Of a DNA stretch of 64,000 bases, positions 58,001 to 64,000 are shown piece by piece. The position numbers were made by a program, and so were the translations under genes. Position 1 is the first letter of the stretch; each line of letters opens with the position of its first letter. The notes below the pieces were generated by a model. That model searched no databases and was not told where the DNA came from. It worked only from the letters and a program-made list of their open reading frames with translations. Source of the stretch: Branchiostoma belcheri (lineage: Eukaryota > Chordata > Leptocardii > Amphioxiformes > Branchiostomatidae); NCBI RefSeq assembly GCF_001625305.1, contig NW_017802869.1, positions 341,854-405,853 on the forward strand. The letters run 5' to 3'.

Positions 58001-58046
58001 ACCGCACCAGCCACAGCCGCAGCATCAGGTTGCTTCGTACAGTCAT
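43053..58046 (-). CDS. Giant secreted leucine-rich-repeat protein with seven LRRNT-LRR units
   Basis: Exons in transcript order: 58046-57679, 57393-56968, 56762-56561, 56331-54463, 54013-53827, 53365-53085, 52784-52149, 51644-51105, 50750-50510, 50178-50066, 48775-48522, 47970-47851, 47465-47207, 46583-45359, 44989-44574, 44082-43889, 43392-43053. All borders are GT-AG and all phases agree, giving about 2,556 residues. A signal peptide (LWLVRCWLLFACLCPMFA) comes first. LRRNT caps are CAAGCTC, CPAGCRC, CPISCAC, CPSNCSC, CPSMCAC, CPTGCLC and CPKRCRC. LRRCT caps (NPFRC, NPFVC, NPWKC, NPWHC, NPWRC, NPYRC) close units 1-6; unit 7 has none. An acidic 260-residue linker follows unit 1. The repeats alternate LxxLxLxxNxLxxVPxxLPxxL as in podocan/ECM2-type matrix proteins. 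No membrane segment was seen, so it is probably an extracellular-matrix protein. Confidence 0.85.
44095..44520. repeat. Retroelement-tail fragments in LRR intron 15
   Basis: CAGACTATGCATGATGTACA-like sequence at 44103 and 44146, and ATACCAGCTCAGAA with AACTATCGTAGAGTGG copies. Related pieces are at 7915-8040, 16205 and 56484. Confidence 0.5.
46628..46826. repeat. Foldback MITE with GC-rich ends
   Basis: AGGTCACATTTCCAAACCGG followed by GGCCCGGCCGGGCTGT at the left pairs with ACAGCCCGGCCGGGCC and CCGGTTTGGAAATGTGACCT at the right. It lies in LRR intron 13, and a TGAATGAATGAATCAATCAA run borders it. Confidence 0.85.
47005..47195. repeat. About 20-bp tandem array
   Basis: Nine or so degenerate copies of AAAAGTACATAAATTCAACT lie in LRR intron 13, close to exon 13. 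Confidence 0.85.
47590..47830. repeat. TATCCAGAACCGTG-family foldback
   Basis: Contains GGCACGGTTCTGGATAGTTT, CACGGTTCTGGATACGCGTG, CTATCCAGAACCGAGCC and GCACGGTTCTGGATACAACA. Confidence 0.65.
48712..49063 (-). repeat. Three tandem copies of the start of LRR exon 11
   Basis: The first 65 bases of exon 11 (LELQGNGITDSGIQDGFFQR) occur at 48712-48775 (complete exon), about 48851-48917 and about 48999-49062. Each is preceded on the minus strand by an AAG acceptor. The spacers are TAATAATAAC-type microsatellite. Confidence 0.8.
49066..49385. repeat. (ATGATAATA)n microsatellite
   Basis: About 310 bases of ATGATAATA/ATGATGATA triplet-based repeat. The long Ile- or Met-only ORFs on both strands come from it. 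Confidence 0.97.
49642..49670 (+). repeat. Hammerhead-like class C core
   Basis: CTGAGGA, stem GACCAG/CTGGTC with loop AGTGA, then GAAA. Confidence 0.5.
49690..49916 (-). mobile_element. tRNA-derived SINE
   Basis: On the minus strand 49914-49842 has a tRNA-like head of 73 bases with an A box (TGGTGCAACGGTTAGAG) and a B box (GGGTTCGATACTC). Its acceptor arms pair poorly. A GTGCCCTTGGGAAAGGCACT motif follows, of a kind common in deuterostome SINEs. A second copy of that motif is at 50378. Confidence 0.6.
50012..50066 (-). repeat. Duplicated donor end of LRR exon 10
   Basis: CACACCTTGAGGCT, the complement of the exon 10 donor end, occurs at 50019 and again at 50061, separated by a (GTTT)n run. 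Confidence 0.55.
51680..51915. repeat. Foldback with hammerhead-like class C core
   Basis: The minus-strand core at 51735-51763 reads CTGAGGA, GACCAG/CTGGTC, GAAA. The arms GTTTAAAGTTAAAACTTTTG and CAAAAGTTTTAACTTTAAAC are complementary. Confidence 0.6.
52810..53035. repeat. Foldback with hammerhead-like class A core on each arm
   Basis: Minus-strand core at 52855-52883: CTGAGGA, GGTGAC/GTCACC, GAAA. Plus-strand core at 52940-52965 with GGTAAC/GTCACC. The outer arms are ACTCTTTTTACACAACCAAG and TTGTGTAAAAAGAGT. It lies in LRR intron 6. Confidence 0.65.
53500..53775. repeat. Repeat with hammerhead-like class C core
   Basis: Core at 53686-53714 (CTGAGGA, GACCAG/CTGGTC, GAAA). GCTTGTCACGTGGCTTCTTT near 53560 is the inverted partner of AAAGAAGCCACGTGACAAGC near 53650. 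Confidence 0.6.
54029..54085 (-). repeat. Retroelement-tail-like repeat in LRR intron 4
   Basis: AGCTTTATTGCACGACGATT then GCACATGGTACAATGTATGG. Sister copies are at 58093 and 58298, and a fragment is at 29010. Confidence 0.5.
55985..56125 (-). repeat. Seven-residue tandem repeat coding for acidic heptads (LRR gene)
   Basis: Six in-frame 21-bp units encode DDVDDRG, DDVDDRT or DDVYDRT in the linker after LRR unit 1. The adjacent PEPEILP repeat (three copies) lies at about 56175-56235. Confidence 0.85.
56332..56540 (+). mobile_element. Reverse-transcriptase C-terminal fragment filling LRR intron 3
   Basis: Read on the plus strand, opposite to the host gene, it encodes DPYTKKDKDKLETVQNQAAR, then ASLEDRRKMSRLCMMYKM, the usual end of a non-LTR RT. 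Host intron 3 is only 56332-56560, so nearly all of it is this fragment plus its GATACAGATAC tail. Confidence 0.75.
57495..57655. repeat. Foldback (ATCCAGTTGCTTGAGTAA family) in LRR intron 1
   Basis: CAAAAAGCAGTTACTCAAGC and AACTGGATATGATTTTGG pair with CCAAAATCATATCCAGTTGC and TTGAGTAAATGCTTTTTGG. The same tail follows the class B hammerhead-like copies at 38650 and 58440. Confidence 0.7.
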
Positions 58047-58089
58047 GGCGTAAAGGGTTCTGCAACGATATAGGATGTTGTTAGTCTCA

Positions 58090-58345
58090 TATAAGCTTTA
58101 TTGCACAACAATTGCATGCTGTACATGTACAACTGGACTGACTTTGACGCAGGCCACATGTTGAGGAGACCTAATCAAGTACAAGTACATGAACAACGAA
58201 TGTGTACAGCCAGGCCAGCACCGCAACAGGCTGCTCCGGCTGTACTAGTGATTCTGTAAGAATATAAAATGTTGGTAGTCACATACATGTAGATATAAGC
58301 TTTATTGCACAACAATTGCACGAGGTACAACTTTACAACGTATGG
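58090..58345 (-). repeat. Two copies of a retroelement-tail-like repeat
   Basis: ATAAGCTTTATTGCACAACA appears at 58091 and 58296, each followed by TTGCA and a GTACAAC stretch. Confidence 0.55.
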
Positions 58346-58377
58346 CATCTACTGCTATAGAACTAACATACATTACT

Positions 58378-58480
58378 GGCAACTCTCCAGTGTCACTGAC
58401 GAAAGGTTGTGGATGCTACCTGAAACGTCTGACCGTTTCCAAAATCATATCCAGTTGCTTTTTTGGCGTATCTTATTACC
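58378..58480 (+). repeat. Hammerhead-like class B copy
   Basis: Core at 58396-58425: CTGACGA, stem with one mismatch, GAAA, CGTCTGACC. GGCAACTCTCCAGTGTCA precedes it, as at 2262. Confidence 0.5.
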
Positions 58481-58724
58481 TGTATTTCTAACCTTCACCT
58501 ACATACACACATAGTTTAACAATCTGTGAGCCCATTATCCCGTCTATCTACTCTGGATTTATCTATGTACACTCCTTACTGATAGCGGGATCACGCGAGG
58601 AATGCAGGTCAAACCGCGCAGCCATGTACTTGGCTTTACTTCACAGCTGTCGTTCTAACATTAGATACACTGCCTGGTGCATGGCTTTAGATGAGGTAAC
58701 GTTATTAAGAACCCCGGTCAAAGG

Positions 58725-58950
58725 TATGGATAGCTCGCATATCCAGACCCGTGCCTGGGGCAAATCAACGTTCTTGGATACGCCGAGACTATCCAGAACC
58801 GTGCCTGATCCTAACCCATTCATGCATAGAACTAGCTATATAGAAAGACAGGGTTCTGGATACAATAGAGACTATCTAGAACCGTGCCTGATCCTAACCA
58901 TAACCCTTTCAGGTATAGACCTAGATAAGCACGTTTCTGGACACTGTGAC
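58725..58950. repeat. TATCCAGAACCGTG-family foldback
   Basis: CGCATATCCAGACCCGTGCC, CTATCCAGAACCGTGCCTGA, CAGGGTTCTGGATACAATAG and TCTAGAACCGTGCCTGATCC. Confidence 0.6.
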
Positions 58951-59284
58951 AGCTGTAAGGCTCCTAACGTTAGATCCTCTGCCCGATGCCAGGCTTTAGC
59001 TGGAGCCATGCGAGGTGACTACACAGATGTGCCAAGCCTGTGGTATAAGTATAGAGGCCTGTGATATACGTACAAAGGCCAAAGGCAAGCAGCTACAGCC
59101 GGGCGCATTGCCAACAGTCTGTTTTCCTTCAGGCGATAAGCACAGTCATTACCAGCAGGGTCAAACTCCTTTTGGCAAGCGTTTATACAACAAGCCTGTG
59201 GTTCACCGGCAGTCATGGACATGCTAAAGCCGAGCGTTTAGACAACAGACTTGGGGTTCACCGACAGCCGTGGACGTGTTCTTT

Positions 59285-59720
59285 TTTTTTAATCTAGTAC
59301 TCTCCAAGGCTTATTTTTGGCGTGTTTTTAGGCTTTTTTATATAGTTTTTTTTTTTTTTGCACTGGTATTTTTTTTTGGGGGGGGGGGGGGGTCTTGGCG
59401 TGAAAACAATTCCAGTGCAAAAAACGAAATCTTAATTTTAAAAAAAGCTAAAAGACGCCAAAACTAAGCCAAAAACCAAAACCTTTCCTTGGAGAGTGCC
59501 TATCTAGTTCTATGCCTGAATAGGTTAGGGTTAGGATCAGGTTCGGTTCTGAATAGTCTCCGCGTATCCAAGAACGTGGATTTGCTCCAGGCACGGTTCT
59601 GAATACGTGTGGACCGTCTAGAACCGTGCCTGATCATGGTTCTGGATACGGCACTGTTTTGGATACGTGTGGACTGTCTAGAATCGTGCCTGAGCTTGGT
59701 TCTGGAAGCAGCACATGTTG
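59285..59720. repeat. ACTCTCCAAGG foldback followed by a TATCCAGAACCGTG-family copy
   Basis: TACTCTCCAAGGCTTATTTT pairs with AAACCTTTCCTTGGAGAGTG (59300-59500). The second element, with GCACGGTTCTGAATACG and GGACTGTCTAGAATCGTGCC, occupies 59505-59720. Confidence 0.6.
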
Positions 59721-60691
59721 GAGCCAACCTCGCGTTTATACAACAGACTTGCGGTTCACCGGCAGCCACGGACGTGCTGACTCTGACAGCTTTGTTAGGT
59801 GTGATTATCGCTGCCACCAATCACGACAGTTTTCGGTAAGACAGTCTCCCGGTAGAACTGACTCAGGGCTGCATCATGATCAGTGATCATCATCTGGAGA
59901 AAAGAGGCATCTGGGTGACTGACCTGTAGGGTAATACCAGGCTAATGGCCTTTCTTTGGACCAGTGATAGAAGTAACAACTGTCATCAGCCGAAGCTGTA
60001 TTGTTGTAGCGGATCAGCAGAGGGCAGGCAGTGTTGATGTGGAACTTTAGCACGTCCATGGCTGCCGGTGAACGCCCTGGCCGTGAACCTGAACTACCAG
60101 GTGATGGAGTGGAACCGCAGACCACATGTAACTTGTGGTGACTAATCTACCTTACAAACACTATGTCCCATGGGGAGAGGATGTGCTTTTACCATTAGGC
60201 GTGGTATTTCTACAATTTTTTGAGATATTTTCCTACATGTACAATCCATGGGTTGTCGCATGTCAATGTGTTCTTCAATTTGCTATCACTATCCATTGAT
60301 AGAAATCCTGTTGTTAAATGTGATAGACGTATATGTAGTGAGTAACGCCAATCAAAATATTTGCGACACGCTTTTCAGTAAAACAACTTCCGGCTGTGCC
60401 CACAGAATGACGCCCTGGCCGTGAACCAGACCTACCCGGTGATGGAGTGGGTTACCACATGTAACCTGTTGAGAGACACACATTTGTACTTGTCACTAAC
60501 GACAGCTAACCTCAGTCAAGCCAGGGTCAAACAGAAGGTCAAGCGTGAATTATCCGAGATGGATTCAAGCTTTCACACAGAATGATGCCCTGCTCGTGAA
60601 CCAGAACTACCCGGTGATGGAGTGGAGCCTCAGACCACATGTAACCTGTTGAGAGGCACAGAAGATGGAGCGAAGCCTCGGACACTCTCTG

Positions 60692-60820
60692 TTGATCTCC
60701 AAGCAGGTTCTATGTGGCAAGGGGACTTTATGTTGGCTGCCTGTATCCACGAGGGGCGGACGATGGTTACAGGCGGCCAACATAAAGTCCCCTTGCCACA
60801 TAGAACCTGCTTGGAGATGG
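60692..60820. repeat. MITE-like foldback, CTCCAAGCAGGTTC subfamily
   Basis: GATCTCCAAGCAGGTTCTAT and TGGCAAGGGGACTTTATGTT pair with AACATAAAGTCCCCTTGCCA and ATAGAACCTGCTTGGAGAT. Very well-preserved arms. Confidence 0.85.
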
Positions 60821-61015
60821 AGTTCGTGCCACCCTAGCTCATGGTTCCCACCACATGTAACCTGTTGAGAGGCGCGTATTTGTACTTGTCACTAACGCCA
60901 GCTAACCTCAGTCAAGCCAGGGTCAAAGAAAAGGTCAAACCGTGGAAACCGTAAAGTACCTGTGATGGGTTCAAACTTGCAATGGCACCTTGCTCATAGT
61001 GATTTTGGCCACATT

Positions 61016-61132
61016 TTAATCTCCAAGCAGACTCATACGGTGGCAAGGCATGATCCATTGGCCAGTGGATTATGGACACTCCCCTGGCCAATGGACACTG
61101 CCTTGCCACCGTATGATCTGCTTGGAGATTAG
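61016..61132. repeat. MITE-like foldback, TAATCTCCAAGCAGA family
   Basis: TTAATCTCCAAGCAGACTCA and ACGGTGGCAAGGCA pair with TGCCTTGCCACCGT and ATGATCTGCTTGGAGATTA. Confidence 0.85.
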
Positions 61133-61271
61133 CCCTGTAGCCTCCATAGCATGCCAAAACTGGGGTTTTGGGGGTCTTCGGGGTCTTTGGGAGCTTTTAT
61201 GTGCTATTTTCGGATTGCATATAGACAACATAGCCGGCCTGGTTGAATTACCCCCGTTTTTATTAGAACTG

Positions 61272-61395
61272 GGCTAATCAGAAAACAGCCTAAGACCACC
61301 AAATCCCCAGTTCTATAAGCCTGCTACGGAGGCTAATCAGAAAACAGCCGAAGACCACCAAACCCCCAGTTCTATAAGCCTGCTACGGAGGCTAT
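61272..61395. repeat. Direct repeat, two units of about 62 bp
   Basis: GGCTAATCAGAAAACAGCC through CTATAAGCCTGCTACGGA occurs twice in a row. Confidence 0.85.
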
Positions 61396-61737
61396 GCCCT
61401 GGCCGTGAACCAGAACTACCAGGTGACGGAGTGGAACCGCAGACCACATGTAACCTGTTGAGAGGCGCGCATTTGTACTTGTCACTAACGACAGCTAACC
61501 TCAGTCAAGCCAGGGTCAAACAGAAGGTCAAACGTGTTTCTACTTGGAATCCGTAAATTACTCGAGTGATGGGTTCAAGCTTGCGGTGACACCTTGCTCA
61601 TGGCGATTCTGGTCAATGACTTGAAGTTGTACCCACCAAACGCTCTACTTGGAGATGACGAAAACGGTACTGAGACAGACAGCTTTAATACTCGTACCCC
61701 TGTCGAAAAGCATGCACTCCCAGTCTATTCCTACTGA

Positions 61738-61885
61738 GAATAATCTCCAAGCAGATCCCTTCGGTGGCAAGACAGTGCCCATTAGCTAGAGGGGTTTGCA
61801 TGGCCACCGGTGGCTAATGGACACTCCTCTGGCCAATGGATACTGTCTCAAGCCACCGTATGATCTGCTTGGAGATTATTCTCAG
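61738..61885. repeat. MITE-like foldback, TAATCTCCAAGCAGAT family, extended arms
   Basis: CCTACTGAGAATAATCTCC at the left pairs with GGAGATTATTCTCAGTAGG at the right. The interior has GGCCACCGGTGGCTAATGGA. Confidence 0.85.
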
Positions 61886-61989
61886 TAGGAAGAGACTGAG
61901 GTCCCAGGGCGCTGCCTCTGACAGCTTTGTTAGGTGTGATTAGCGCTGCCACCAATCACGACAGTTTTCGGTAAGGCAGTCTCCCGGTA

Positions 61990-62592
61990 AGCTAAGGTCC
62001 CAATTACGCCGGTGCCCGTCGGGGATGTAGCCCCGGCTGGCCCCGGCCGGGTTCAGGAGTCGAGCGGGCATCGTCTGTCGTGGTCACAATTAAAAGTTTC
62101 CTTCAGTAGCATTTCGTTAGAAATTTTGTCACCCTCTTTGGTCGGTATCCGGCAGGCACCCGGCAGGTACCCAGCAGATTCTCTGACGATGTCTTGTATT
62201 GACCTATACGTAATGCAGAATTCACGTATTTGTTGTGATCATTTCATCTGTGAGGTCGATTGTCACACATTTTACCCGGGTTTACGAAGTACACACCTTT
62301 ATTCTGTTCATCTGGTCTGTGACGTAAGAAATGTGTCCCGGTGGAATGCCGGCAACCGGAGGGGTACCTCCCGGTGTTCTCACGATGAGGTCACGGCGTC
62401 TTGTTGTTAGCGAGGCCCGGGTAGAATTTAACTCAGAATTAAATTCTTATCGGGGCCCCGACGGGCCAAAAAATATCCCGGTAGCCGCAGGGTGCCCCGC
62501 GGGGCCACGTCGGGGTCCCGCCCGAAAGTGGTAAAAAACAGCCCGGGAACTACCCGCCAGGGCCCCTTTTCCCAATTGGGACCTTAGCTGTA
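61990..62592. repeat. Large GC-rich foldback element
   Basis: AGCTAAGGTCCCAATTACG at the left pairs with CCCAATTGGGACCTTAGCT at the right. Just inside are CCCCGGCTGGCCCCGGCCGG at the left and CCCCGCGGGGCC at the right. Confidence 0.6.
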
Positions 62593-62864
62593 GAAGGGAC
62601 TCCCGTGGGGTCTGCAGACGGCACCTACAGTGGTATTGTCGGAGAACTGGCCTCACGCCAGCTCAGGGAACGAGCTTAACGTCAACGTATACATCCCATC
62701 TTCACGCATCTATACACCTCTTATACGAGTACGTAAAGATCAACGTTAAGTGGTCTTTCCGTAGGTGCGGACGGATCCTTATTTTCCTGTTTCTCGTAGC
62801 CTTTCAGCAACTTAAAGACGTCGTAAATAACGGTTAAAACATGTATACATTGTAATTAAAGTTG

Positions 62865-63035
62865 ACAGCTTTGTTAGGTGTGGTTAGCGCTGCCACCAAT
62901 CACGACAGCTTGCAGTAGTCGGTAGGACAGTGTGCAATATGCAACCCTAAGCAACAAATAAGACACCGATACAAAAAAAAAAGCCTAAAAAGACGTCAAA
63001 ACTAAGCATAATCCTCTGCTTGGAGAGTGTGTTCT
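62865..63035. repeat. Mixed repeat fragments
   Basis: GACAGCTTTGTTAGGTGTGG also occurs at 59785 and 61919. AAGCCTAAAAAGACGTC and CTGCTTGGAGAGTG are half of the ACTCTCCAAGC family. Confidence 0.5.
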
Positions 63036-63289
63036 ATTTACTCGCCCTCAGGCTTGCACTAATAGTTACTTGGAAAAGGGGATTCCCGTCGTTGACTGAA
63101 GATATCGATGTACAAGTTGTTTCCTTACGGAAACAGAAAGTTGCCCCCCGGGACCCCACTGGGCGGTAAATACGTGCCAGTAGCGTGAAACACGCCCGCT
63201 CGGCTACCGGATACCCACAGCGTGTCAAGGACACAAATCATCAGGTTTTTGTAGCCTCGCCAACACAAGCACTGGACAGAGGAGAGTTA

Positions 63290-63475
63290 ACCTCTGCCAG
63301 GCTTCGGGAGGCGGCTGGAAACAGTAGAATTTGGCTAAATAGAGAGATAACATGCCGGGGGAGTTGGTCGCTACAGAGTACAGTAGTAGCGGATCAACTT
63401 CCCCGGCATGTTATCTCTCTATTTAGCCAAATTCTACTGTTTCCAGCCGCCTCCCGAAGCCTGGTAGAGGCTAGA
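63290..63475. mobile_element. MITE, near-perfect palindrome (TAGCCTCTACCAGG family)
   Basis: CCTCTGCCAGGCTTCGGGAG and AACAGTAGAATTTGGCTAAA pair with TTTAGCCAAATTCTACTGTT and CTCCCGAAGCCTGGTAGAGG. It is the clearest copy of the element that supplies the stop codon at 14219. Confidence 0.85.
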
Positions 63476-63709
63476 AAGCAGTGGTGGCTGCATCGTGAGC
63501 GCCGATGATGATGACGATTTCATTTATTACGAATTCCTACTGTTTTCTAGCAGCCTGTGGAGCCTGGTGGAGGCTAAGTTTTGTTACCTCTGTACCATTG
63601 GCTGTGTCCATGAACGACACTGAGCAATGAGCCTTGATTTATCGGGATTTCAACAAACCAATGAGATGCTATCAACAAACAAACGATCTAATCATGGCGC
63701 AAGTCTGAA

Positions 63710-63785
63710 AAGCACTTGCCTGATCCTAACCCTAACCAGTCAGGCATAAAACTAGATAGGCACAGTTCTGGATACGATGGGAGTT
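63710..63785. repeat. TATCCAGAACCGTG-family copy
   Basis: TGCCTGATCCTAACCCTAAC, AGGCATAAAACTAGATAGGC and ACAGTTCTGGATACGATGG. Confidence 0.6.
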
Positions 63786-63805
63786 CAGTCGACAGATGTG
63801 AGCGC

Positions 63806-64000
63806 ATAGCCTCTACCAGGCTTCGGGAGGCGGCTAAAAAAGAGTAGATAACGGCCAAATAGAGAGATAGAATGCCATAGGAGTTGGTCTGCTGGAGAGA
63901 ACACTTTGCCGCACCCAAGCGGGAGCGGCAAACTGTTCTCTCCAGCAGACCAACTCCCCCGGCATGCTATCTCTCAATTTGGCCAATTTCTACTCTTTCC
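63806..64000. mobile_element. MITE (TAGCCTCTACCAGG family), running off the window end
   Basis: TAGCCTCTACCAGGCTTCGG at the left. GTCTGCTGGAGAGAACA pairs with TGTTCTCTCCAGCAGAC. The right terminus is beyond base 64000. Confidence 0.8.

Larger units (their letters stand above)
60055..61540 (+). repeat. Repeated terminal-exon-like sequence (four full copies, one partial)
   Basis: Copies begin near 60070, 60406, 60581 and 61393, with a partial copy at 60840. They encode NDALAVNQxYPVMEW or close variants, then RRPHVTC and a stop in most copies. Those at 60406 and 60581 follow good acceptors (GTGCCCACAG, TTTCACACAG). A shared tail with ACAGCTAACCTCAGTCAAGC follows. I do not recognise the protein. 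They may be duplicated last exons of a gene whose body lies outside the window, or relics of one. Confidence 0.5.

Noticed and set aside
62012-62534. ORFs of 132 and 67 aa near the end of the window
   Set aside because: They lie within a large GC-rich foldback element and overlap in different frames.

Overview
The window looks like chordate nuclear DNA, most likely from an amphioxus (Branchiostoma). The reasons are spliced genes with GT-AG introns, a clear APPL1/APPL2 orthologue, an IL-17 receptor D-like gene next to it, a CR1-type retrotransposon with a 2A peptide (a type known from amphioxus and sea urchin), and very dense foldback (MITE-like) repeats. The species call is inference. There is one 20-N assembly gap (25673-25692). 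No bacterial features, CRISPR arrays or functional rRNA/tRNA genes were seen.

Layout. (1) 1-1326, +: the 3' exon of a gene resembling the cytoplasmic tail of IL17RD, with an in-frame TAG at 661-663 and another 220 open codons after it. (2) 5116-14221, +: a 14-exon gene whose exon phases all agree (581 aa). It has a signal peptide and four fibronectin-III-like modules. The first two match the IL17RD ectodomain. It has no membrane segment and no SEFIR domain and ends in an Arg-rich tail. Its stop codon is the first three bases of a MITE. (3) 16015-37293, +: the APPL orthologue (BAR-PH-PTB endosomal adaptor), about 27 exons. Its first intron holds a CR1 element with broken ORFs (about 16570-19945), and a later intron holds a 5'-truncated non-LTR element on the minus strand (32008-33337). 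(4) 43053-58046, -: a 17-exon gene whose phases all agree, encoding about 2,556 aa of secreted leucine-rich-repeat protein with seven LRRNT-LRR units, six closed by LRRCT caps. (5) 58100-64000: repeat-rich DNA with several copies of an unrecognised terminal-exon-like sequence.

How the pieces relate. IL17RD and APPL1 are also neighbours on human 3p14.3, so the linkage supports both identifications and suggests ancient synteny. Gene 2 could be a soluble receptor-like product of a tandem duplication of gene 1. The LRR gene is convergent with APPL.

Three structural themes recur. Short tandem duplications sit across exon-intron borders in all three spliced genes. Dispersed hairpins carry a CTGANGA-stem-GAAA core resembling a hammerhead ribozyme. 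Several foldback families are shared between introns and intergenic DNA. Introns and spacers are otherwise AT-rich and show no further genes I can support.
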